This document shows positions 16,744-25,274 of a stretch of DNA of 64,000 bases, one piece after another; position 1 is the stretch's first letter; every line of letters starts with the position of its first letter. The notes under the pieces are model-generated. The model saw nothing but the letters and a program-made list of their open reading frames with translations. It did not search any database and had not been told where the DNA came from. The translations under genes and the position numbers were made by a program. The stretch lies in assembly GCA_021817145.1 (NCBI GenBank), contig JAKAVV010000007.1, positions 1 to 64,000 of the forward strand. Direction: 5' to 3'. Source of the stretch: a bacterium. GTDB lineage: Bacteria > Vulcanimicrobiota > JABDET01.

Positions 16744-17841
16744 ATGGCTTATACAATTACTTTGATTCCAGGGGATGGAGTTGGTCCAGAGGTCATAGAA
16801 GCTGCTAGACGAGTGGTGGAAGCCACAGGGATTGAAATTCAATGGGAACTTCAAGAAACAGGTGAAAAAGCTCTTAGAACAAGCGGCTCTCCGATTCCTG
16901 ATGAAGTTTTAGAAAATATCCGCAAGAATAAAGTTGCTTTAAAGGGTCCTATTACAACCCCTGTTGGGACAGGATTTAGAAGTGTCAATGTAGCGATTCG
17001 AAAAGCCCTTGATTTGTATGTGAACCTCCGCCCCGCTCGTTCTTTTCCAGGAGTCAAATCTTTTTTTCCCAATCTAGATCTCGTCATTGTTCGTGAAAAC
17101 ACAGAGGATTTGTATGCAGGCATTGAGTTTGAGCAAGCTTCACAAGAAATGCGGCGCCTTCGCGAATTTATGGAGAATGAAAAAATAAAAGTTTCTGAAG
17201 ATGCTGCCTGTTCTTTTAAGTTGATGACATGGAAAGGTTCCATTCGAGCCGCCCGCTTCGCTTTTGAGTATGCGGTTCGACATAAGCGGAAAAAAGTAAC
17301 GGTTGTTCATAAAGCGAATATCATGAAAGCCACAGATGGTTTATTCCTTAGAGCGGCAAAAACTGCTGCAGAAGATTTTCCAGAAGTTGAGTTTGAGGAT
17401 CGAATTGTGGATAATATGTGCATGCAGCTCGTTCAGAAGCCAGAACTTTATGATGTTCTGCTGCTTCCTAATCTTTATGGAGATATTGTTTCTGATTTGT
17501 GTGCTGGTCTTGTTGGAGGACTTGGTCTTGCCCCCTCTGCAAATTTAGGTGAAAGAGCAGCGGTTTTTGAACCGGTTCACGGCAGCGCTCCACGTTACGC
17601 GGGACAAAATAAAGTGAATCCAATGGCAGCCATTCTTTCTGCTTGTCTCATGCTGAGACATTTAGGGGAAGTGACTCGAGCCGAACAAATTGAATCTGCT
17701 ATTTCTCAGGTTTTAGGGGAAGGGAAAATGGTTACTTATGATGTGAAAAGCACTTCTGAAGAATCTCTGGTTGTTGGAACAAAAGAAGTGGCTGATGAAA
17801 TCATAGCTCGAATGAAAGAGCTTTCAAGAAAGCCGTATTGA
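16744..17841 (+). CDS. Isocitrate dehydrogenase (NAD-type, IDH/IPMDH family)
   Basis: 365-residue beta-decarboxylating dehydrogenase. Substrate-site motif SVNVAIRKALDLYVNLRPAR resembles NAD-dependent isocitrate dehydrogenase rather than isopropylmalate dehydrogenase. Other motifs: LIPGDGVGPEV at the start, VIVRENTEDLYAGIE, VVHKANIMKATDGLF, the metal-binding LLPNLYGDIVSDLCAGLVGG, and the cofactor loop EPVHGSAPRYAGQNKVNPMA. It oxidises isocitrate to 2-oxoglutarate in the TCA cycle. Homoisocitrate or 3-isopropylmalate activity cannot be fully excluded by eye. A GGAGG site lies six bases before the ATG. Confidence 0.9.
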   Translation: MAYTITLIPGDGVGPEVIEAARRVVEATGIEIQWELQETGEKALRTSGSPIPDEVLENIRKNKVALKGPITTPVGTGFRSVNVAIRKALDLYVNLRPARSFPGVKSFFPNLDLVIVRENTEDLYAGIEFEQASQEMRRLREFMENEKIKVSEDAACSFKLMTWKGSIRAARFAFEYAVRHKRKKVTVVHKANIMKATDGLFLRAAKTAAEDFPEVEFEDRIVDNMCMQLVQKPELYDVLLLPNLYGDIVSDLCAGLVGGLGLAPSANLGERAAVFEPVHGSAPRYAGQNKVNPMAAILSACLMLRHLGEVTRAEQIESAISQVLGEGKMVTYDVKSTSEESLVVGTKEVADEIIARMKELSRKPY

Positions 17842-17947
17842 AAAAAGGCTTTTCCTCTACTAACCTCAAGAATTTTGCCTTAAAAGAAGGAAATTTGCCT
17901 TAAAACAAGAAAAAGTCTTAGAATTTGACAAACAAAAGGAGGGTGTC

Positions 17948-18466
17948 ATGAGATTGTCTTTAATTATTATTTTAATGGCATTGGTTATGACTGCGGGCGT
18001 AATGAGACAAGGCGGATTTAGGAGTGAACAGGTTCAAGCTGACCCCGCAGGAATAAATACGACAAAAAAAGCAGATAATCATAAGTGGAAATTATCTAAA
18101 GCAGAACAATTGTTCAGCGACCCTTATTTAGTGATGAAAGCAACAGCTTATGACCCAGGAATTAGAGGCTGCGACGGGTGCGGCCCCTATCCAACCGGTT
18201 TAACGGCTACTGGAATTAAAGCAGGCAGAGGAATTGCTGCCGTTGATCCAAGAATCATTCCGCTTGGGACCAGGTTGTATATCCCAGGATATGGATATGC
18301 CCTTGCTGCAGATATAGGTGGAGCTATTAAAGGGGATAGAATCGATCTTTGTTATAATACCTATTATCGTGCCATTGATTTTGGAGTGAAAACGGTGAAA
18401 GTGTATATTTTGGGTTATTCTGGGAAAATGTCTCTTGACAGAAAGAATAAGTTTGTGATACAGTAA
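17948..18466 (+). CDS. 3D-domain protein (secreted cell-wall-associated)
   Basis: 172 residues with a signal peptide or N-terminal anchor (residues 1-20) and a C-terminal 3D domain. The three-Asp arrangement is visible: MKATAYDPGIRGCDGCGPYP, GIAAVDPRIIPLGTRLYIPG, and ALAADIGGAIKGDRIDLCYN. 3D domains are lytic-transglycosylase-like and occur in sporulation and resuscitation proteins (YabE, YuiC) and MltA. The start has a strong AAAGGAGGG site. Two near-repeats of TTTGCCTTAAAA lie just upstream at about 17873-17906 and may be regulatory. Confidence 0.92.
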   Translation: MRLSLIIILMALVMTAGVMRQGGFRSEQVQADPAGINTTKKADNHKWKLSKAEQLFSDPYLVMKATAYDPGIRGCDGCGPYPTGLTATGIKAGRGIAAVDPRIIPLGTRLYIPGYGYALAADIGGAIKGDRIDLCYNTYYRAIDFGVKTVKVYILGYSGKMSLDRKNKFVIQ

Positions 18467-18505
18467 AACTGTAATCTATTAAAAAATTAAAGAAAGAGGG
18501 GTGTT

Positions 18506-18964
18506 ATGGGAGACTTAGAAACAAATGATCTTTTTAGAGATTTAGCGCGGCTTGGAAAAACAGTGGTTGAAATGGCTTTGCAAAAGGATCATTCTATTTT
18601 CCTTGAGGGGAAAATAATCGCTAAAGCAAAACTGCTGGAAATGGGGGAACAGCAGCAGATCCCCCAATCTTTTCTTGAATATGCGGAAGCACGGGGAATG
18701 TTGACAGTGCAGGAAGCTCATCAGCAGATCTCTCTCTATGTTGGTTCTATCCCTCCTGATCGAAAGGAGCCTTTTCAACAACTTCTTGAGGAAGGGAATA
18801 AATTTGCTGAGTCGAATAAAATTGACTCCTTCAGTGGTATTGGACTTACTCTTATCACAAGCTCAAAGGGGACCGTTATGGAGAAGCTGCTTGGACTTGA
18901 TTTGTTTCTGGCTCAAAGCTCTTTTCTGCAAGATAGAGCCCAACCTCAAAAAGATGTAAAGTAG
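18506..18964 (+). CDS. Uncharacterised 152-residue protein
   Basis: Not recognised. Soluble, helical, without Cys. An N-terminal helical half (residues 1-60) is followed by PPDRKEPFQQLLEEGNKFAE and a glycine-containing segment FSGIGLTLITSSKGTVMEK. It has a strong ribosome binding site (AGAGGGGTGTT) and sits 11 bases upstream of the acyl-CoA synthetase gene, so it is probably expressed with it. Confidence 0.7.
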   Translation: MGDLETNDLFRDLARLGKTVVEMALQKDHSIFLEGKIIAKAKLLEMGEQQQIPQSFLEYAEARGMLTVQEAHQQISLYVGSIPPDRKEPFQQLLEEGNKFAESNKIDSFSGIGLTLITSSKGTVMEKLLGLDLFLAQSSFLQDRAQPQKDVK

Positions 18965-18975
18965 AGATTTTTCGT

Positions 18976-20628
18976 GTGAAACACTTGTTTGAATTGTTAG
19001 AACAAAGTGCTTCATATTTTGGAGATAAGGCGGCTTTACAAATTCAGAATGAAAATGAGTGGAGAAGGTTAACCTATCGTCAGCTGCGGGACAGCTCTCT
19101 GCTTTTAACCAGAGCATTTAAGAAAAAAGGGTTTGGAGAAGGGGCGGCTATTGCCATTCTAAGTGAAAATCGACCAGAGTGGGGGGTCGCTTTTTTTTCT
19201 ATTCTGCGTTCAGGCTGTGTCGTTGTTCCAATAGATAAGATGTTGAAAAAAGATGAAGTGCAAAATATATTGGAAAAGTCAGAAGCGAGATTGATTCTGA
19301 CTTCAAATAATTTCCTTTCTCTTCTTGCTCAAATCCCTTTAAAAATCCCGGTTTTGTGTTTTGATGAAGGAAATTCAGATATTTCTTCCCTTTCAAGGGG
19401 GATTGAGGAAGGAATAAATGCTCCTGATTTAGGAAACCTGATTCCTGATCCAGATGCGACTGCTGTTATGATCTTTACTTCTGGAACAACAGGTGATCCC
19501 AAAGGAGTCATGTTATCTCATAAGAATTTTTTGAGCAATGTTGAGTCTTTTTCGAAAGTTTTCCCATCAGAATTCCTTCGGTCTCAATTCCTTTCTATTC
19601 TTCCGTTAAATCATACCTTTGAACTATCAGGAGGATTTTTGGCTCCCCTTCTGGGTGGAGGCACGATCACTTATATGCGCTCTTTGAAACCCGATCAGAT
19701 TCTTGAGACCATGAGGCAAACCAGCACCGAAATTATGCTGACAGTCCCTGCCTTTTTGTCCTTGCTGTATCATCAGCTGCTTCATCAATTGTCTGAGGAG
19801 CAGAAGAGAAAAATGAAGTTTGCCTTAAAAGCTTCTTCCCTTATTCCTGTTCAAACTTTCAGACGCTGGATATTCAAAGAAGTTCATCATCATTTTGGTG
19901 GAAATCTGAGATATCTTGTCAGTGGTGGAGCTCCTTTATCAGGGGAAATTCAGGATTTTTTCGAGAAGCTTGGTTTTGTTGTTCTGCAGGGATATGGATT
20001 AACTGAAACTTCTCCTGTTTTAACCGTCAATCCACTGCACCGCCCAAAGAAGAATTCGGTGGGGAGACCTATTCCTGGGGTTGAAATAAAGATTGTTATT
20101 CCCGAAGGGGAGAAAGAGGGGGAGATTTTAGCCAAAGGGGACAACATTATGAAAGGTTATTATAAAAATGAGGAAGCCACAAGAGAAGTTATGGAAGATG
20201 GGTATTTCCATACTGGAGATATTGGATATTTTGATAAAGATGAGTATCTGTACATTACAGGACGATTAAAGAATTTGATTGTTACCTCTTCAGGAAAAAA
20301 AGTGTATCCTGAAGAAATTGAGCATAAACTTCAACACCTCCCCTATATTAAAGAGATTTGTGTTCTTGGAAGAAAGTCAGGACTTGAGGAAGAAGTGACT
20401 GCAGTGGTGATTCCTGATCGAGAACATCTTGCCAAAGACAAAATCTCATCAGAAGAAGAAAAGCGGATCCTCTGGGAAGAGATTAAGAAGATCAATTTAA
20501 CAGTGGCGGATTATAAAAGGGTGAAGGATTTGATTTTGTGGGAAGGGGAATTCCCTAAAACCACGACTTTGAAGATAAAAAGAAAAGAGTTGGAACGGAT
20601 GGTGGATGCGGCGGGAATCGGTCTTTAG
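18976..20628 (+). CDS. Long-chain acyl-CoA synthetase (AMP-forming)
   Basis: 550-residue ANL-superfamily enzyme that activates fatty acids with ATP to acyl-adenylate and then acyl-CoA. Motifs in order: ATAVMIFTSGTTGDPKGVML (P-loop), YGLTETSPVL (A5), DGYFHTGDIGYFDKDEYLYI (A7-A8), GRLKNLIVTSSGKKVYPEEI (hinge) and TTTLKIKRKEL (A10 Lys). The start is GTG at 18976. The last residues, ERMVDAAGIGL, lie beyond the conserved end and are encoded by a copy of the tmRNA 3' end (20600-20620), so the C-terminal tail was probably re-created by island integration. Confidence 0.93.
   Translation: MKHLFELLEQSASYFGDKAALQIQNENEWRRLTYRQLRDSSLLLTRAFKKKGFGEGAAIAILSENRPEWGVAFFSILRSGCVVVPIDKMLKKDEVQNILEKSEARLILTSNNFLSLLAQIPLKIPVLCFDEGNSDISSLSRGIEEGINAPDLGNLIPDPDATAVMIFTSGTTGDPKGVMLSHKNFLSNVESFSKVFPSEFLRSQFLSILPLNHTFELSGGFLAPLLGGGTITYMRSLKPDQILETMRQTSTEIMLTVPAFLSLLYHQLLHQLSEEQKRKMKFALKASSLIPVQTFRRWIFKEVHHHFGGNLRYLVSGGAPLSGEIQDFFEKLGFVVLQGYGLTETSPVLTVNPLHRPKKNSVGRPIPGVEIKIVIPEGEKEGEILAKGDNIMKGYYKNEEATREVMEDGYFHTGDIGYFDKDEYLYITGRLKNLIVTSSGKKVYPEEIEHKLQHLPYIKEICVLGRKSGLEEEVTAVVIPDREHLAKDKISSEEEKRILWEEIKKINLTVADYKRVKDLILWEGEFPKTTTLKIKRKELERMVDAAGIGL
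20600..20620 (+). repeat. Distal attachment-like direct repeat of the tmRNA 3' end
   Basis: These 21 bases match the tmRNA 3' terminus at 25275-25295 at 20 of 21 positions, in the same orientation on the plus strand. The only difference is T against G at the eighth base. The match begins exactly at the base complementary to the terminal A of the tmRNA CCA and fades immediately outside. It lies within the last codons of the acyl-CoA synthetase gene. Site-specific islands that use ssrA leave this arrangement. No integrase gene remains between the copies. Confidence 0.7.
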
Positions 20629-20788
20629 GCGCTCACATCCGTGTTCGCTTTTTCGACCCCGTGAAACTTCCTGTCGTTACGCATCCATGCTTTCGCCAAG
20701 GAGGGAAATCAGTCAATCTGTGGAAACTTACCTGAAATCGCAGCGGGAAAACCTATGGTGGTAATTCATTTTCAATCGGAGGTGTAAG

Positions 20789-21067
20789 ATGCCCGACAAG
20801 GGAAGCACAAGTGGAGAATTCTGGCTAGAAGGTGAGTATGAAGGAATGACAGGAACAAGTGTCGTCGTGTTGGTGATGTTAAGAACAGATCGTGAAAGAG
20901 AACTCAACGTAAGAGTTGAGATTCCATACACTCAAAATTCCCCCCTCGTCTCGCTATTAAGAGAAAAGCGGAAATGTTTGATAAGGTTCACAACGAATGA
21001 TTGCAATCAAATACAAAATGGCGCACCCCTTATTTTAACAAAAACTGGAGATGATATACTCAACTAA
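20789..21067 (+). CDS. Small uncharacterised protein (92 aa) at the island's left end
   Basis: Not recognised. It starts at ATG 20789 after a textbook CGGAGGTG ribosome binding site, which argues that it is real. The sequence is beta-rich with no membrane segment (GEFWLEGEYEGMTGTSVVVL; LLREKRKCLIRFTTNDCNQI). The stop codon abuts the left end of the broken IS630 element, so the C terminus may have been altered by the insertion. The stretch 20629-20788 before it contains no gene; hairpin-like CACatccGTG and GCATccATGC motifs of the dispersed repeat family occur there. Confidence 0.6.
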   Translation: MPDKGSTSGEFWLEGEYEGMTGTSVVVLVMLRTDRERELNVRVEIPYTQNSPLVSLLREKRKCLIRFTTNDCNQIQNGAPLILTKTGDDILN

Positions 21068-21069
21068 AA

Positions 21070-22000
21070 ATGGTTTGCGAAATTTAGCTGCTGTTAACCA
21101 GTTGAAAATTTTCTGTGAGTAAGCGTTTCAATTCATCACGATACAGCGTGGCTGCTTTAGCAAAGAACCGCTGCCTGGAACTCTGCAAATTTTTCGTAAT
21201 AATACCCCCGCATCACTTTCGCTCTCAAAAATTTCCATAATCGCTCAATCAAATTTAAATTTGGTGAATAAGGTGGCAAATACCACACCTCAACCTTCGA
21301 TGTTTCAAGGTATTCCTTCACTCGCTTGGACCGATTATACGGCGCATTGTCTAAAATCAACACAATCCGCTCCGCCTCAGGATTTTTTTCCTCAATCTCT
21401 TTCAATAATTCAACCACCGCTGGCCCATTGATTCGTTCCTCTTCTCGAACAACAATCTCAGGCCCATCCGGCGTGTTCAAACATAAAACTCCATTGAGAT
21501 TCATCCGTTCCCGCCCCGTATTCGTTGGAATCTCTTTGTTCCTCCCCTTCTCAATCCATCCGCGCGCGGACATCGCATTATGGTGAGGATGCATCCCATC
21601 TCCAAAATAGATCCGATCCTTGAGTCCAAGGAAATCCTTAAGCCCCTCATAATCCCGGATAAACTCTTTCTGCTTTTCAGGGTTCGCTTTCTGCTTCAGT
21701 TCTTCCCTCTGCTCGCAGCTTAATTTCCCATCATACCCTGGATAGTCCGGACATAACAGCCGGTCCAACCCCTTTTCACAATACATCTTCTCGTAACGTC
21801 TTATCGTTGAATCGTCCAACATCAAAATTTTCGCAATTTCTGCATAAGAATAGCCGTCATCCAACAAAAGAATGGCTTTCATTCGATCCGCTAAACGTTT
21901 CTCTTGAGAATCCAGGTGCATTTCCCGGAGAACCGCTCGATCTTCTGGATTTAAAAAGTTCTTCACTCCTCCCTTTAATCGGCACATTTCCGCAAACTAT
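21070..22000 (-). mobile_element. IS630-family insertion sequence, decayed
   Basis: The element is bounded by imperfect inverted repeats: ATGGTTTGCGAAATTT at 21070-21085 and, read from the other strand at 22000, ATAGTTTGCGGAAATGTG. It encodes one minus-strand transposase. The exact ends and the TA target duplication expected for IS630 could not be fixed by eye. It lies inside the region bounded by the tmRNA-end direct repeats and abuts the stop codons of both flanking genes. Confidence 0.7.
21084..21987 (-). pseudogene. IS630-family transposase, internally deleted and frameshifted
   Basis: The longest open part (21157-21987, 276 codons) has an N-terminal helix-turn-helix (YSYAEIAKILMLDDSTIRRY) and the DDE domain with ILDNAPYNRSKRVKEYL and YLPPYSPNLNLIERLWKFLR. 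Two lesions are visible. Between QREELKQ and KANPEKQKEF, roughly 50-60 residues found in intact relatives are missing, removing the start of the catalytic domain. At the 3' end a frameshift after EFQAAV moves the normal end (FFAK...YRDELKRLL, stop at 21084) into another frame. It is probably non-functional. Confidence 0.8.
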
Positions 22001-22692
22001 TTGCTTTTTAGTATAACTTCGTCCTTTTTGCGATTGATGTTCGAGTTTAAGCTCTCTATATGATCTTCGTTGCTACGCATGGTAGCTCTGGCCAAAAAAA
22101 CGTAAATTGCCATTGCCAGCACCATTAAGGCTATCAGAAGGAGATGTCCACAAAGATTTCCATGAATGTTGGCATATAGTATTGACAGTATCACAATCAT
22201 TGCAAATATCTCGATCGGAATGACAAATACAAGGGCGGCACGCAGATCATTGGCAACATACCTGTCCCCACAAGCGAACCACTGTATGGCCTTCAGCTCT
22301 AAAGAACACTTCGTGAATTCCTTGCGGTTACGAAGATCGTCGGCGTGAAGAAGAAGAAGGCAATACAGGGTGAACCAACGATCTGCTATCTGTATCAGCT
22401 TTAGCGTCCTCAGCGACATTAACAACCACATTATTGCCGGATAGACACCGAAGACAAGGCATACGGCCGCTGAGTAGAACCACCACGAAGAAAAGATATT
22501 CTCAGCAACCTCTTTTCCAATGGCCTTATCTCCAGCAGCAAGAGCCCCAATCACACCCCCAAAGAGGGTCGTCATGATGCCCAGCACAGTCACCGCAAAT
22601 CTGAGCAGGTTATCCCTTTCCTGTTTCTCAGTGTCTATTTCCCTCCGCGTCTGGACGAAATAATCCCGAAAGAATTCCTCATCGCCTTCCAC
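21997..22692 (-). CDS. Four-helix membrane protein of unknown function (231 aa)
   Basis: Not assigned to a named family. A charged, coiled-coil-like N terminus (DYFVQTRREIDTEKQERDNL) is followed by two hydrophobic segments (about residues 30-52 and 70-94), a cytoplasmic stretch, two more (about 150-172 and 180-202), and a charged tail. The layout recalls small pore-forming or signalling membrane proteins found in mobile defence loci, but no motif proves that. Its stop codon lies inside the right inverted repeat of the IS630 element, so the C terminus may be truncated. Confidence 0.55.
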   Translation of the reverse strand: MEGDEEFFRDYFVQTRREIDTEKQERDNLLRFAVTVLGIMTTLFGGVIGALAAGDKAIGKEVAENIFSSWWFYSAAVCLVFGVYPAIMWLLMSLRTLKLIQIADRWFTLYCLLLLHADDLRNRKEFTKCSLELKAIQWFACGDRYVANDLRAALVFVIPIEIFAMIVILSILYANIHGNLCGHLLLIALMVLAMAIYVFLARATMRSNEDHIESLNSNINRKKDEVILKSK

Positions 22693-23254
22693 TGAGCCAC
22701 CATCCTATCAATTGCCACCTCGTAGCCCGAGCTGCACTGATCCCCGCAGCCGATCCCTGGGGACCACGTCCGACTCGATGCCGTAAGCCTTTCCGCGAGA
22801 GTTCTCGTTAAGAGGTGTGGAAATTTGTTTTGCCACCCTGGTGAATATCATGCCGCTTTTTTCACCTCTCTTTCTTCTATCTTTTCTTTCTCTATCACTC
22901 CATCTTTAAATTTCTTTCCTGACAACACCGCTTGAATCCATTCCTTCCCTTCTATCTCCTGCCAATTCTCGCTCAATCTCTGAATGAGCTTCCACATGAT
23001 AGGGGCTTAAGTTGGTTTTCTTCATGAACTCGTCGATCGAGACAGACGGGCAATCAGGGGGTACCTCGTGGCCACGACCCTTTGTTTCGGTATGATTGAA
23101 AATGTACACAAGGATCCCTCCCTAGCTATGTCTTATAGATTCCTTCAACAAAATTCAAAATAACCCTCCTTATCCTATCAAGTTTATCACGCCAAAATTC
23201 CCATAGACAAGTCATGTTTACAAAACTTTAACAGATAAAGGAGGTTCAAAAAAA
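22693..23254 (-). other. Non-coding stretch with degenerate coding remnant and shared repeat
   Basis: No intact gene is convincing here. On the minus strand one frame reads EGKEWIQAVLSGKKFKDGVI followed by an acidic/basic tail ending VKKAA and a stop near 22853. A related reading, EAELIQAVLLGEKFKDG, occurs in the second repeat copy at 39.3 kb, so this is probably the relic of a gene end carried by a mobile element. A 67-codon overlapping frame (22906-23109) starts from an AGGGAGGGATC-type ribosome site, but I cannot identify it. Confidence 0.35.
22799..22937 (+). repeat. Dispersed repeat, copy 1 (second copy at 39265-39340)
   Basis: Bases 22799-22834 (beginning gagttctcgttaagaggtgt) and 22898-22937 (containing gacaacaccgcttgaat) are nearly identical to 39265-39300 and 39301-39340. 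In copy 1 about 63 bases separate the two blocks; in copy 2 they are fused, so copy 2 carries a deletion. Both copies border accessory genes, which suggests a mobile-element or island-junction relic. Confidence 0.6.
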
Positions 23255-24013
23255 ATGACACAGGAGAGGATATCCATGCGAAAATTAAAGGAACTTTTTA
23301 GGCTCAAGTTTGACTGTCAGCTTTCCAATCGAAAGACTGCAAACAGCTGTGGGATTTCTCGCCCTACCGTATCAGAGTATCTTTTTCGAGCAGCCCAGCA
23401 GGGATTAACCTGGGAAATTATATCTGAACTTTCTGAGGAGGAGCTTGAAAATCGTCTGCTTCAAAAAGCATCTCCCAGAAGAGGGGAAACTTCAGGAAAA
23501 CCATGGCCTGATTTCGAGCGGGTTCATCAGGAACTCAAATCGAACAAACAGGTCACTTTAATGCTGTTATATGAAGAGTATCGGGAAACTTATCCTGACA
23601 CACATTATTCTCATGCTTGGTTTTATGCGCAGTGTCAAAACTGGAAAAAGAAACTGGATTGGGTCATGCGTCAAGATCACAAAGGGGGAGAAAAACTCTT
23701 TCTGGATTACTGCGATGGACCTTCTCTGGTGGATCCCAAGACAGGGATTGCCACTCCCACTCACTTGTTTGCCGTGGTTTGGGGCGCTTCCAATTATACC
23801 TTTGCAGAAGCTAGTTTTTCCCAAAAACAGATGATTACTGAATTATCGAAAGGGGACTGGCTGACCCATCATCAGAACATTTTGATTACCGGTCCAACAG
23901 GAATTGGGAATTGGTATGAAGTCATTGGAGAACCGACCCTGGCTGATGCCATCTGTGAACGACTCTTTGCTAAAGCCCATCGAATTGAACTGAAAGGAAA
24001 ATCTCTCCGATGA
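23255..24013 (+). pseudogene. IS21-family relic: istA fragment fused to istB fragments
   Basis: 252 codons starting at ATG 23255 after AAAGGAGG. Residues 1-195 are the IstA N terminus: helix-turn-helix (FDCQLSNRKTANSCGISRPT), linker, and the first catalytic Asp region (GEKLFLDYCDGPSLVDPKTG) with FAVVWGASNYTFAEAS. The remaining IstA catalytic domain is absent. The frame then jumps into IstB: WLTHHQNILITGPTGIGN (a truncated Walker A lacking GKT) fused directly to the IstB C terminus WYEVIGEPTLADAICERL and AHRIELKGKSLR. Two large in-frame deletions therefore collapsed both genes into one chimeric frame. It cannot be an active transposase. Confidence 0.85.
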
Positions 24014-24030
24014 ATCTTTTTAGGTTAATA

Positions 24031-24145
24031 AAAAAAGGAGGTGACCATGGCTACCGCTAATTTAGAAAACTGAGGATGCCAGCGTCGCTTCGCTCCGAGG
24101 GTGGCATCCATGACTAGAATGGGTGGCAATCATGAGTGGAATACG
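24031..24145 (+). repeat. IS21-type end repeat, copy 1 (second copy at 37280-37435)
   Basis: Immediately downstream of the istA/istB relic, this 115-base block recurs almost unchanged at 37280-37395. It contains a strong AAGGAGGTGA site with an ATG and an eight-codon frame (MATANLEN), a stem pairing GGATGCC with GGCATCC, and repeated catgactagaatg / catgagtggaatacg units. Several direct copies of a short unit at one end are typical of IS21-family transposase-binding ends, so I infer that it is the element's right end. Confidence 0.65.
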
Positions 24146-24176
24146 TAGTGAACTTTTTGAGCGGTCGATATAGAGT

Positions 24177-24473
24177 ATGAAAGTTTTATTAAATGATGAG
24201 GAAATTGATTTACTCATTTCTGAAGGGAAACCATTACCGTCTAACTATCGAGACCGAATGCAACTTAAGGAAAAGCGTGGACATAAAGAAAGGGAACTAG
24301 ACATTATAGGGGATAACAAAAGTGAATTTCGGTTAGTATTGCGACAAAGCCAATTTAACATTTTAGATTTTTCGGTAATTTTAGCTTTTCGAATCCCAAA
24401 ATCAAACCAACTTTTCCGATTGCGGAGATACAATGGGAAAAGCCATGAACATACAAATAGCTATGTCTATTAG
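24177..24473 (+). pseudogene. Truncated gene upstream of DUF1828 (98 codons)
   Basis: The N-terminal 85 residues are well behaved (VLLNDEEIDLLISEGKPLPS; FRLVLRQSQFNILDFSVILA; LFRLRRYNGKSHEHTN). The frame then ends abruptly in SYVY at the start of the DUF1828 gene. Relatives I recall next to DUF1828 genes continue with another 40-60 residues, so a deletion has probably fused its truncated 3' end to the next gene's start. The function is unknown, and the family name (possibly DUF6978) is from memory. Confidence 0.5.
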
Positions 24474-25238
24474 CGCGATTGAACGGGATTTTAAGGAAAA
24501 AGTTTGTGCAAGCCTCCGCTTGGCTTCAGAAGGGATGGAGCGCTATAGAGTATTCACTCCGTTCCTTTTCGAAGATGGTGATCATCTAGCAGTTATATTA
24601 AAAAAGGAAAAAAACATTGGGTTCTTACAGATGAAGGTCACACCTATATGCACCTAACCTACGACATCGATGAAAAAGATTTTCAGCGTGGTCAAAGGCA
24701 AACAATCATCACCAATGCCTTGTCAGCATTTGCGGTAGAGGACCGCGAAGGTGAACTCCTGTTAAAAATTAAAGAAAATCGCTACGGAGATGCGCTCTAC
24801 AGTTTTGTGCAAGCTCTACTCAAAATATCCGACGTGGGTTATCTCTCTCGGGAACGTGTAAGATCTACATTTCTCGAAGATTTTCGCGAATTCATTGAAA
24901 AGCATGTCCCATCTAACAGGCGTAAGTTTGATTGGCACGATCCGAAACACGATCCTGAAGGAAAATATGCGGTAGATTGCCACATCAATGGAATGGTCCG
25001 TCCACTGGTTGTATATGCCTTAACGGGAGACGACAAGGTCCGTGACGCAACCATAGGGCTGCTCCAATTCGAACGGTGGGGGTTCAATTTCAGGGCGCTT
25101 GGAATCTTTGAAGACCAAGAAGAGATTAACCGAAAAGTTTTAGCACGATTCAGCGATGTGTGTGAAAAACAATTTTCAAGCCTAACAGCAAATACGGAAC
25201 GCATACAGAAGTATTTGGAAGAGGCGATGCAAACGTAA
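24463..25238 (+). pseudogene. DUF1828/DUF1829 protein gene, frameshifted
   Basis: The N-terminal DUF1828 part reads SISAIERDFKEKVCASLRLA and MERYRVFTPFLFEDGDHLAV. The frame then breaks in A-runs at about 24600-24615. The continuation lies in another frame: WVLTDEGHTYMHLTYDIDEK, then LYSFVQALLKISDVGYLSRE, and a DUF1829-like end with VDCHINGMVRPLVVYALTGD. A single-base indel in the poly-A run explains the split; a sequencing error or programmed slippage cannot be ruled out. Such genes occur in mobile and defence contexts without an assigned role. Confidence 0.7.
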
Positions 25239-25274
25239 TTTTTCATTCTATATTGACACAAAATGGGAAGAAAG

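Noticed and set aside
22906-23109. 67-codon minus-strand gene
   Set aside because: No family resemblance, and a different frame of the same strand gives the sequence shared with the repeat copy at 39.3 kb, so the open frame is probably fortuitous.
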